From positions 434,001 to 498,000 of the forward strand of contig VZSE01006140.1 of the NCBI GenBank assembly GCA_013398275.1: 64,000 nt of DNA, given 5' to 3'. The notes beneath the pieces were generated by a model. That model ran no database searches and was not told the origin of the DNA. It saw only the letters and a program-made list of their open reading frames with translations. Position numbers and translations under genes: made by a program. Below are positions 1-11,900 of the stretch, one piece after another. How positions within the stretch are numbered: position 1 is the stretch's first letter; each line of letters starts with the position of its first letter. The DNA comes from Promerops cafer (taxonomy: Eukaryota; Chordata; Aves; Passeriformes; Nectariniidae).

Positions 1-3000
1 GGCAGCTGTGCCCCAGTGTCTGTCCCTCGCCCCCAGGAAAGAGAACATTCCTGCTCCTTTGATCTCCACACAGGTTCCATGTACTGATCCCACTGGTGGA
101 CTTTACACATGCATCTTGAGAAATGCAAACCTGGCTGATGTGTTTTGACCCACTTGATGGAAAGCCTGGAGCCGGGTGGTTGCACTCACTACATGTTAAG
201 GGCAAAGGTCAGGGATGAGCTTTTTGGAATTTTTTGGGGGTTGACAGGTATGATTTCCAATGCTCCATACACTGGTATAAACAGGCACTCTTTGATCTTA
301 CTATAAATGTTTTGAAAGCATTCTGGAATTGCAAATCTTGGCCCAAGTTCATTTTCGGACAAAGAAAATTCATGTCAGATTCATTTTGGATCCTAAAAGA
401 AAGAGCAAAGCGGGGCAGAAATCCTTTTAAAAAGTGTAAGTGTTTCGAAAAGTGACTGCATCTCATGAGACAGCAGAGCCCATGGATAAAGATGCAATAA
501 TTGCATTCAGCCAATTTTCAATCTGGTCCAGTTTTATAAGTTATTGTGACACTAATAAAATTTGAGAAGCCAAATTAATAGCAGCAAAAGCAAACAAAAT
601 ACTTCACGTAAAATAAAGCTCTTGGCATTTTTCACGTGGGTCTCAATTCCTGAAGGGCTGATCCTTTCCATACTAAGCATACTAAGCAGAATTTGGTAGG
701 TAATCAGTACTTAAGAATAATCTGGATACTTATTTCCCCAATATGATTCTCAATTGCATGTGCAAAACTTTTGTCTGCAAAGGGAAAATTTTTAGAGCAC
801 ATGAGTCATTTGGGAAGTTATACCCTCATTGTTCAAAGCAGTTTAGAAATTTAGGATGCCCATCCTCATCATTTCCATCAAGGAATCCCCTGAAATCTCT
901 CTGTCACTGTTGCAAAAAAGACTAAGGAGCATTAAGTCATTTAGGCACTACATTCTTGGGTTTGTTCTTTAATTATAACAAATAGTACTATTAGAGTATC
1001 AAAATGTTGGTGATGTGAAATTACTTTGTATATAAAGAGCATTAAAATAAATGCCTTTTTTCATAACCATTTTGCAATGTGTGTCAGCTACTGCAGCAAG
1101 TGAACCTGCAGATTTTCATGGTTAGTCTGTTCTTGAATTGCACTATCAAATTTAAAAGAAGAGTGATGTTAAAAAAGTTTAGAGAAATTAGAGGAGCATG
1201 AGAAGAATGGTTCAGGGAGCTGGCAGCTTTCACTACTTAGTAATTGGATTTATCATTTTGTTTGCAAGAAGGACAGTGCTAAACAAAGGTGGAGTTCAAA
1301 GAAATGGAGAAGGTGCACTGTAAAATTCCCACTCATTCCTGCCACAGTGGTGCTCCATTTGCTGCCAGCAGCACAGGTAACAGAGGGGAGAGGACGAAGC
1401 TGCAACTCAAAGTTCAGCAACAGAAAGTCTCCAACTGATTTCCACATGGTAGGAAAAGAGGAACATGACAAAGAGCACACGGGAACAAAAGGGATTTCCC
1501 ATCCTCATCAATGAGCATTGCAACCAAACTGCTCTCCCAAGAAAGAGCCATTGGATCTGCCCAAAAGAGGAACCCACTGGAAATACACAGCACAGCCATT
1601 GTGCTGGCAGAGGGAAATGGTAGAGATTTTATTCACATATACACAGGTATTTAACTTAACAGAGACTGGACAAGCTTCAACAGGAAAAGCATCCTCACAT
1701 TGGCCAATTAAATAGAATTGTCCTTGCAGACTGGAGAAAATCCAATTAAAAAATCCAGATTCAGACTTTCAAAAGGTAAGAATACAGAGGGAAACTTTGT
1801 CTTTTGCACTGATATACAATAAATTAAGACCTAGTTCTAGCTAAGTGATCAGAAGCCTGGCCCCAGGGTTCTGCAGAACCAAGTACACAGCTACCTATTT
1901 TTATCACATTTTCATGACACAGCTTAATTTTGCATTAACATTTCTAAAAGGAAAAAAGTACTTCAAGGAAGAACTTTAAGAAATGTGTCTGAACACAACT
2001 TCTTTCTCTTTAAAATTATTTAAACATCATTCAAAGAGAGTGGGATCTGGCAGAACGACCTGGTTTATCTTGTTTACATGTAGAAGAGTTATTGAGGAAG
2101 ATAAGTGACCACTTTGAAGATCTGCTTCATTTCTGCTCCAGTTTGCTGAAAGCATGCTTGCTATAGGTTGCTATGTGTTTCCAATCAGAAGTTGTTAAGT
2201 ACACAAAATAAGGCTGGATTTTATTTGCAGAAGCACATGTTCAAAGGTTAAAATTTATTGCTCCAAAAGCAGTATCTATAAACCAGGGCAATACCTTAGA
2301 GATTATTAACCTTCTAGTTATGCCAGTGGCTGTTTTAAGTAGTTCGATTTTTTTGTAAGAATTCCCAGCAATCTCTCCAGTTAAGTATTTCCAATGGGCT
2401 CTAATCCTTTAAACAGTTGCCCACCAAACCCCAAAGGAAGTGATTTTTCTCTAAGAAGCTTGTGCAGTGCTGTTAACTTGCTGTACTCTGTCCAAATAAA
2501 AATAAGAGAGACAGAAAACTGCAGACAAATCAGCTGAAATTATTTGGGTGCAGCACTGTGGGTTATGAAATACTGGTGCCATCCTCAGGCTAATACTCAC
2601 TTTCTTCCTAACTTTGGGTATATCAAATAACTCATCACTTTTATCACATCTGAAAACTCAGGACACTAAAGTACTGTGAAGATTGATGGGTTGTTAGGGA
2701 AGTGCCTTGAAGAAGAAAAGCATACCTTAGGCTACATCACAGGAATATCTAAGCCCTTAATCCTAATTGTGATTAAAAGAACTATCAAGGAATATCCAAT
2801 TTTCAGAGGAATTCACTAAACTTTAAACTGTTTCCCAGCTAGAATTGTGATCTAGATGGTACAAAAAAATCAAGCAAACAGCACCTTCTACCAAATCTTC
2901 TTGCAACTAAGGAAAATATGCAATTCGAAGTGATACTTCTAAAACAAAATCTTCAATTCTTGCTTAGGGGTTATGCAATCATTATGGGACATAGGAGAGA

Positions 3001-6000
3001 GCATCAAGTATGTGTCACCTTTTACCCAAGGAGGAGATTCAAAAATATATTAATTGTGGATGCTACCATAAAAATTAAAAAGCAGATTTGTGCTTTAGCT
3101 CCCTTGTTTGGTTTGCTGGGGCAGTCCAGGGGCACTGAAGTGACACATCTCTGAAAATGACTCACAGTCACATTTCAGATGGCACTGGATGCTGGTTGGA
3201 CACAATATTGTGCAAACTCACCAGCTAAAGAAATAGGCACGGGTTTCATGATGAAAACGTTTGCCAGCTGTTTTCATACCCAAAGAGCACAAATTCTTTC
3301 AATTCTCTAAAAAACCCCTGTTCGTAAATGTCTGACAATAAATGGAGAGGATTAATTAAGATACACCTGGATGCTCTCACTCATCTAAGTCACAACAGAG
3401 TCCCTCTAAGGCAGGAGAGACTTTACATGGACAGTAATCCCAGGGTTAAATGTGTGGGGCAGAAATGCCAGGCTGGCAGCAGCAGGAAGCTGCGGGTGGC
3501 AGGCAATCAGGGAAGGCAATCGATTCCTTTGTTACCTCCTGCAAGAAACCCCACACCAAATAATGCCTGCAGGATTCACAGGGAGCACCCACCAGTCCCA
3601 CCTGGCCACACCTGGGCAGGAGGGATCAGCTCAGAACCCAGGAGCCCTGCAGTGCTCAGGAAGGAACCAAATCAATGGCAATTGAGGATTTGCTGTTCAT
3701 TTTCATGGTTCTGCTAAAGGATTGATTTACCCTGGGGTTCACACACGGGCTCTGTAACTCCTGCTTGAATTCAAGCTGCTTGTGGAGCAGTAAGGAATGC
3801 TCTTATTTCTGTCAGTATTGATTTTGAAGCAGAAGTTAAATCATTTCAATTTCAGAATAGTAAGACCTTTAGCTTCAGACCATTCCTTCCTGGTAAAACT
3901 GATGCAGTTTATCCATGAAATATATTAATAAAACACATTTTAACATTTAGAAATTAAAGATAAGTCATTAGCAGCAGTTAGAAAAACAGAAGTGGGGTAG
4001 ACAGAAGGGTAAACACAATCAGCTCTCTACCAGCCACTTTTCATCTCTTTCAAAAGGATTTGTTAACAACCAAAACTTCAGAGCATGAAATTAAACCCAA
4101 TACCACTGAGCAAGGCTTCACAGACAGCTGGCATCTTTATTTCTTCTGTTGCTCTCTTATGAAAAACAAATTCCCAGCAGGGATCAGAGACACGGGGCAG
4201 AAGTGGAATTGTGCTACATCCCTTCTTCCTTTTCCCCAGAAGATTCAGTTCAGCAGGCGAGAAGAGCTCAGTCAGCACTGCTCATTCAGCTCTCTGGGCT
4301 GTGCCACATCTGCCATGTGCACATGCCTGCATTTCAAGCCCTGAAAATGAGACCTAAGTAGGGTTCTGTGTATTTTAAAAGCCTAATTAAAAAGGGCAAA
4401 TAAAATTTTCAGAAGCTTTGTGTTTTCTGAAGCTTCAGTAAAAGCAAAAGCCAACTCTTTAGCTGTGTTTTAAGATCTTAAACCCATCTGCCTTCCTTCA
4501 TCACTAGTTGGGTTTGATCCCAACAGAGCTGCCCTCAGCTGACAGCAAACCACGTCCTGACTGACCTTTCCTCAAGATTCCTTACAGCTGCCTAAGAATT
4601 TTAGGAGGAATGAATGTGCATGCAAACCCAGCTTGAATATAAGGTCAGTAACACCTCCAAAAAACTGCACTGGAACATTCAGCAATGCAGAGCTCTCTAA
4701 CAAAGTCCTGAGCATAAAATTCCAAGCATGCAGCTCTGAAAGTATGGGCTAGGAGCATTCCTAAGCCTGCAGGGTTACTGGAGTGGTCATCTGCAGGCAA
4801 GAAAACAAACATCTATTCCTATCACCTGAGCCACAAAGGTGGTTTGATTCTCCAAAACAAGAGAGATTTCACATCATTTTCACGCTTCAAAGACAGACAG
4901 ATTATTGTCTTCTTATCTCCATATAAAAGGAAGAGTAATTTTATGAGTAAGGGCTCCTAATAAAAACTATCAGAGTTGTAAACACCTTTAATTTAAGTTA
5001 TCATTCTACAGGCAAGTTTGAAAGTAACAGTAGCCCTGAAATTGCAGTTTTAATAGCTGTCATTAAAACACTTAATTGCACGTTTGTGATTATGTTATTA
5101 TTACTGGGGTGGAATTGCTCTCTAGAACAGCTCATATACAATAGTGCACCATCTCCACTGCCTTGTACAAACAAACCCTTTAGAGTTCCAATGGTGAGCA
5201 CCACACTTATTATTGATAGTTTTTCATCAACCACTTGTTAGAAAACTAGAAAATTTTCTTCCCCAAAGATCTCAAAGTACATTTGATTTAACACACATAA
5301 AACTTCACTTTAACAACCACTGAGACAAATCCCATGGCCACTGGTTTAGTAAATAAATTACTCCTGGCATTTGAACAGGTGAAAAAAAAACCCCAACCCT
5401 GGAGTTCAGTGTTCCTGGCAATCCATCTCTCTGAATTCTGCCAAGCAGCACAGCACTGCTGCTGCTGGTGCCACGCAGATCTGTCCTGTTCTGCCTTCAC
5501 CACCCACTGCAGAAAATGGTGCAAATACAAGGCTCCACATGGCTGAGATTTCTGATGTCCAGCCCACTGCCTCAGAACTGTTTTCACTTCCCCACCACCC
5601 CAGAGAGTCCAGAGAGGGCCCATTCCACCAGCACTTCACACAGGCAGCATACCAAACCCTTACTCCACCCACTGCCATCCTCCACACAGTCCAAGGCAAT
5701 GGCAGTTCACTTTTTCCCTTCTTTTTTGTATTCCCTGAAAGCCATGCCCACCAGAAACGTCCACGGAACTGCAGCCTAAGTTACTGCACTGGAAGTTCAG
5801 TGGTTCTGTGGCTCTGAAGCTGCTGACATGCTGGGCCTGAGCAGGAAGGAGCTGAGCACGGCCAAGGAATGATCCTTGGGAAGGCAGACTTGGATTAACA
5901 GTCAATTACCTCTCAGAAAACAGAGAGCTACCCCAAAATTTTGGTAGCCTCAAACTACAAGACAACATGTAAAGGTACAGCTCCTTTTTAATATCTCCAC

Positions 6001-8300
6001 CGTTTCTGTTACACAAAACAGGAGAGATATCAGACCCAGGGTGCAAATCATTTGAACATTGCCATTTTAGTTATCTTATTCTCACTTTGGTGTTAAAAAT
6101 CTGCAGTCCTCCCCAGCAATCTTATCCTGCTATGTAAATCTTTTTAATCAAAATGCCTTATTCAAAGCTTACTATTGTTAGCTGATATCAAATCAGTGTA
6201 GCAAATTGCCATCAGAGTATCTTGATCTAATTATGTTCTGGAAAGAATCGAAATAGAACTGAAGAAAATTCAGATAATGGAACAGGCAAAACAAGAAAGG
6301 GAAAGGAGGAGCATAAACAGAAGATAAAAGAAGAACAGAGAATAAAGGATAACGCTCTGAGATACAAAAAATAGGATTAAGTGATACTGGAATTGTGGGG
6401 GTATGTGCAGAGACATCCCATAAAGCAAGAGGAACCCCAGGGATTAAAAATGTTCCCATCATCTACTGCAGAATATGAAATTACATCATTCACAGGGATG
6501 TGAAAATGGTGTGTTTGGGGGAAGTCAAACAATGGGGCTGAGCTGCAATCTCTGAGCAGCCAATGTTCATGGATACCCTGTCAGTGGATGCAGATGCAGT
6601 CAATGGAGCCAAACCCTTCCCCTCCTATGGATCTGCCTATGACTGACAGTCCTGCACAACACTCAGCAATACAGGGGACTTTAACTGGGGGATAATGCTC
6701 ACAAACAGGATTCATATTCCAAGGATATAGGTACACATCTTCTTTAATTTGGATGACATTCAATACTAAAAAGTCTGTGGGCTCTCAAAAATTGTGTTAC
6801 AATTCCATGTCTTTCCACATAAAGGGAGTAAGAGTCTCTTTCCATTTGTTTTTAATGTCTATTTTATAAGGCTACACCAATTACAGAAGGTCTTATTTTT
6901 TCCATGCACTATCCCATGCAACTTGCCTCAACATTCTGAGAATCCCAATGCTTAATGTAGAATTCTGTAAATATACCAAAATTAATTACAAAGATTTTGC
7001 TACACTTCTCAGTGCAACTTCTTCCCCCAAAAAGCCCAGTCCTAAAGAGAAGAGGAATATCTTTCCTGTCTGTAAGTACACACTTAGAATCCTTTAGTGC
7101 TGGAATTAGAAGGGATGTGTGAATACTAGCAGTGTCAAAATACAAAGGATACTGAACGAAAACCCACACCTCTGTAAAGGGAAACAACTCATTGTAATTT
7201 GCACCTCTTTTGCAAGCATAGCCCTTACAAATAGCTCATTGCAAAGAAACCCATCCAAAATAAAAATACAGCGAATTCACTCCACAAATTGCAGCTACAC
7301 AACCCGGAGAGGCAATTCTAAAGTCCTAGGGTGTGGTTTAGTTCTCCTGTTAATAACAAGCTGTTAGTAACAGGATATAAAGTCACTTTCAGAATCATTT
7401 TTCTCAGAGGGACACAAACATTGACCCAGGGAGCACCCGTGTGTCCCAGAGCAGCAGCAGGGCACTTCTGATCCACAAACTTAACAACCCAGATGTCTCT
7501 CCCTGCTGATTTCCCCGGCCCAAGCTGCCAAGGAAAGCAGACTATAGCCAGCAGCCTCAGAGGAAGGAACCAGCCTCCTTTCAGGCAGATAAAGGTTGGC
7601 TTGAAACAGAAGCCAACAATATTCCTGGGCCTAATCAAAGACTTTTTTCACTACTTTTTACAGTCATTTTCTTTGTACTTCTGGCACCATCTTTGTTAGG
7701 AAGATTTACTGTCTGCTTTTTAAAATTTATCAGTTTGCAACGGCCACCAGATGAAGGGATCTCTTAAATCACTTTGTATGGGGAGAGTGTGACCATGTGT
7801 CTTACAGTCAGAGCTTTAAACTCTCCCATTCTGGAAAACCTCTTACAAACATCAACAATGAGAGGAACATTTTTGAGATGGTTATACTCAAGACATGCTG
7901 TTTACAAGGTGCTCTATATTTTGAAGATAGTTACGATTATTCAAATTGACTGTACCTGTTAAAGACTAAAAAGGAGATTTTTTTAATTATATGAGAAATT
8001 AAGAGAGTAAAAAATACATTTGTTGATTGATAATATCTGACAAAATAAAAGTTTCAGACAAGAAGAATGTCAAACATTACTATTATAGTTAGGTATTATA
8101 ATTTCTCTCTAATTTCTTTTAAAAAGGTCGACTGACTTGACTATTTAAGTTACAAATCCAAGCAGCTGTTGCATCATCTTACAGGACTGGGATCGCTGTT
8201 GAATATCAGGGCAGGATAATAGGATAGATAAAAGTTCTCTGGAAGAGAAAGCACCAGAACCAGCAGCAAGGTGGGGTTGGTCAGCCCTTCATTTGAATGT
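1..8300. other. Intergenic DNA upstream of CDX4, no gene recognised
   Basis: This AT-rich stretch has short open frames on both strands, none with a recognisable domain, coding-like composition or flanking splice sites that join to another exon. The longest, at 3328-3717 (129 codons), reads as random low-complexity sequence. I saw no CR1 tail or LTR end. It may hold distal CDX4 enhancers, but nothing in the sequence alone demonstrates this. Confidence 0.7.
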
Positions 8301-8329
8301 AAATGTAATTATGAGGCAGGCAGTTGGGC

Positions 8330-8337
8330 TGACGTCA
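8330..8337. promoter_or_regulatory. Palindromic CRE (TGACGTCA) upstream of CDX4
   Basis: A perfect 8-bp palindrome, the consensus for CREB/ATF-type bZIP factors, lies 188 bp upstream of the CDX4 start codon. It contains a CpG, which is uncommon in this AT-rich neighbourhood. That it is bound or regulates CDX4 is inference. Confidence 0.4.
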
Positions 8338-8384
8338 GACAAGATCTTGGTAAACCATTACCACCAGCACCTGGTAACACAGTT

Positions 8385-8395
8385 GATAATAAAAG
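8385..8395 (+). promoter_or_regulatory. TATA-like box of CDX4 (candidate)
   Basis: The string GATAATAAAAG lies about 130 bp upstream of the CDX4 ATG and about 50 bp downstream of the CRE palindrome. The spacing would suit a TATA promoter with a 5' UTR of roughly 100 nt. AT-rich strings are common here, so this is weak. There is no CpG island at this end of the gene, consistent with a tissue-restricted promoter. Confidence 0.25.
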
Positions 8396-8524
8396 AGGAT
8401 GAAGTAGAAGATTCCAAGCAGAGTGGCATTATTAGAGAAAACCAAACACAAATATTTTTGAGCAGTAAAAGAAGACACTGAGGAACAAGATGTTGTGACG
8501 CCGTGTTTACAGTCTGGGACAGCC

Positions 8525-8954
8525 ATGTACGTGAGCTCGCTCTTGGAGAAGGAGCCCAGCATGTACCCAGGATCTGCCAGGGCCAGCAACAACCTGCCCG
8601 TGCAGAACTTCGTGTCTGCTCCAGCCTACTCCGACTACATGGGATACCACCCTGGGCCAGCCCTGGACACCCACGGGCAGCCGGCCTGGGGCTCCCACTA
8701 TGGCCCCCAGCGCGAGGACTGGAGCGCCTACGGCCCAGGCCCTTCCAGCGCCGTGCCCGCTGCCCACATCAATGGCTCGTCCCCTGGCCAGGGCTCCTAC
8801 AGCTCTGCTGAGTACAGCTCCCTGCACCCCGCTGCTGCTGCTGCTGCGGGGTTACCTCCTGTAGATACAATTAATGCCCAGCAAATCTCTCCCAACAGCC
8901 AAAGGCACAGCTCTTATGAGTGGATGAGGAAAACGGTGCAAACCAACACTGCTG
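8525..8954 (+). CDS. CDX4: CDX4 coding exon 1 (N-terminal transactivation region)
   Basis: This exon encodes residues 1-143 plus the first base of Gly144. It is GC-rich compared with its surroundings and rich in Pro, Ser, Gly and Tyr, as usual for the CDX activation domain. The donor is GTGAGT at 8955. The ATG has G at -3. A two-codon upstream frame (ATG TTG TGA, 8490-8498) sits 26 nt before the start if the transcript includes it. Confidence 0.93.
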
Positions 8955-11900
8955 GTGAGTGCAAATTCAACTTCCAACCTCAGAAAGCATCTTTTGCTAT
9001 CACTGAGCTTAGAAATAATTAACTTTACTTGAAGCACATAGGTTGGTGGGTCATTTATGACATTTATTTAACCTACTGCTGTTTAATGCAGTTTTAACTA
9101 AATTTGTGCTAGTTTCACTTTCTCCCATAAAGGCTTCCTGTGGCTGCTGTAGTGGAATGGCTGATGTGGTCAGACACGGCTGGAGCTCAGCTCCAGGAAT
9201 CCCTGCTGGAACATTCTGTAAAGCATTTTGTGTGATAAACATTATAATCATGGAAGTGTTAGGGAGCAATGCAGCAACATTTAACAGTTACAGGCAGAAA
9301 TACTACATAGTTATTTTGTGCTGCAGGGGAGATTTCAATACAGAATCAGGTTGATCTTTTTAAACCTTACAGACTTCTCAATAATTATAAAGAAAACTAC
9401 GTGCTCTGATCTAACTGCAGTGATTATGCAATTTTCTGCAATTTTCCTGTGTCTCATATTTTTCTGCCCAGATTTATTAGGTGAGCACAAATATTCCTAG
9501 AGAAGCAATCTGACTCAATCAGCATAGACTATCTTGTTTGCATATCACATAATTCCTTGGTTAAGCCTCCTTTTCATTTAATTTCACATCAGTTTTACTT
9601 TCCTTACATGCCAGAATTTTTCAGCTTCCACAATTACACAATTAAAAATCTCTTTCCTGCAAGTGCCACTCGCTGATGCGCCTGTTCTTGCCACAAGCTG
9701 CCTGCCAGATGAACCTTTGAATGTGTATTCCCAAGGTGGAAACTGGGTGTAGCAAGGTTTGCTAAATCTGTTGTTCAGGTTAAAAGTAGTAAGTGTGTGT
9801 TAGGGAGCATCAAAGAAATGCTCCAAAGAAAGCAGAGCAATTACAATTGGAGCAATCTTAGAAAATCTGCACTGCTGCTTCAGACAGAATCCTCCTTCAA
9901 ATGGCTATTACTCAAGAGCAAAATTAGCCTGGTAATTGTTTCTTAATTATAAAGCAGGCACACATTGTTTTGCCTCTGTTACTAAATACAAAATGCCCGG
10001 TGAACATTAGGATATCACAATGCTCTCCTGCCACTTGGAGCCTCTACAAAGGCCTTCAAAGCCAGGCAGATTCAGTCTGCTTTCCCCCCTTCTGTATACT
10101 CATGTAAATCCCAGTAACTTCATTAACATCATTGGAGATTGCCAGGTGTAGAAGTGATGCAAGACTTGAGTGTAGATCAAATTCAGCTGAGACTGCTGAA
10201 TGTCAATGAGGCAGCCCTTGCTGTGTCGTGTTGGCACTGAATTTGCAATGTGTGGCATTCTTGAAGAATAACATTCTTAAAGTTTAACACACTTGAAAAT
10301 CTAAATCCTTGCTTTAGACTTACTGCACAGTCTTGGAAGACCCTGAAAGGTTTCTGATGCGCTTGTCCAAATTTATGAAATATATTTGCAATTCAGAGAC
10401 ACTGTTTTGGGCCTAAATTAATCTCTAGTCTAAAAAGTGTTACACAGGATTTACACACATTCTGGAATACTTTATGAACCATTCGGGACAGGTGGAACAG
10501 AGCCCATCAATAGCTGCATGTCCTGAGGCTGTGCATTCCTAGAACCCAATCCTTTGAAGTGTTAAAAACAGCTGAGGACTTCACAGAAGTGAGCTCAAGG
10601 CATCAACCCACCTTAAAAAAATGAGATCGTGAGAGTAAAGCACAAATGTGGTAATTGTGCAAAACAAGAAAAGTACCAAAGAGATTTGGCTTTTCATTGG
10701 TATTAAAAAAAAAAAAAAAAAAAAAAATACACCAAAAGGAAAATTTTAATCCTGACACAGTAAAAGTTGTGATAAATGGAAGAAAATTCCAATAAATTAC
10801 AGGGCTAAAATTATGCAATGTAACTGCTCTGTACCACCTTATCAATGTTTTCTCTAGAAGAAAACTGACTTGATGCCATTATAACCCCTCTTTGAAACAC
10901 ACTTGCTGTTTTTCCTTATTGCCATAATATTATTTGGGTTATCGAAGTAGCTACTGGTTCCTCTCCTTCAATGTTATCACTGCTTTATAAAGTCCATTGC
11001 CTTAAAATCCCAGAACTACAGCCCTAAACTCTACAAATACATTTCTATGCATAAACTTGTATGTCCTTGACTCCACCAGTGTGTACACACATCAATGTAC
11101 GTGAGCAGAATGGAGTAACAGAAACCACAACTCATCTAATCAGATGAGGGAGCCTCCTCCTGAAATACTGTCCTAAAGACAGTGGGAATTATTTTGAGTG
11201 AGGGGATGTCAGAGGGAATTGTTTCCTCTCTGTTTGGACTCTATTAAATACACTACATTCTGATCCAATATTCTTATATAGCATTTGATACAAAAAAAAA
11301 AATCAACTGCAGGTAAAGTGAAATTAAAATTTACCCGATCAAGTCAATCTTCAGGATGAAACAAGATCACAAAGATAGAAGTACTCTGTCCTTTCAATAG
11401 ATAAAACGTGATTTGAAATGATAGATCCTCTCACTAAAAGACCCTAACTCTATATTCAGAACCAATCCTTGTTTTACTTCAAACACACAAACATTGCAAA
11501 TATACAAGGCAATAAGAAATTTAAAAAAAAAAAAACATGGAAAGTGAGCTTGGTAAAGAGACCCTCCCAGTCAGGCCCTCCAAGTGAGGAAAAGAACATC
11601 TAAAGAATTCCTGACAGTCTGATCCTGATTTTACTGAAAATCTATGATAAAATCTGCCATCGATTTCAGTTATGCTGGAGCAGAAATTCCAATTATTTTC
11701 TAAACTCTGTGTAATCAATAGGGTAAGCTGTGTATTTTCTGAGAGCAAGAGAACCTTTAAAGTGTAAAACTTACTGAAAAGGTATCTAAAGTGCCTAGAA
11801 AAAGGTTTTAAAACTTGATATGAAACTTCATCAGGGAGTCACCCTTCTCAGAAAGAGAAGGGACTTTAACAGGACTAAACAGAAGATCAACGTGATTTTC

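Noticed and set aside
3328..3717. 129-codon open frame upstream of CDX4
   Set aside because: It has no domain, no conserved composition and overlaps another frame of similar quality; consistent with chance.
10705..10727. A run as the tail of a processed pseudogene or SINE
   Set aside because: No recognisable upstream retroposed body and no flanking duplication were found.
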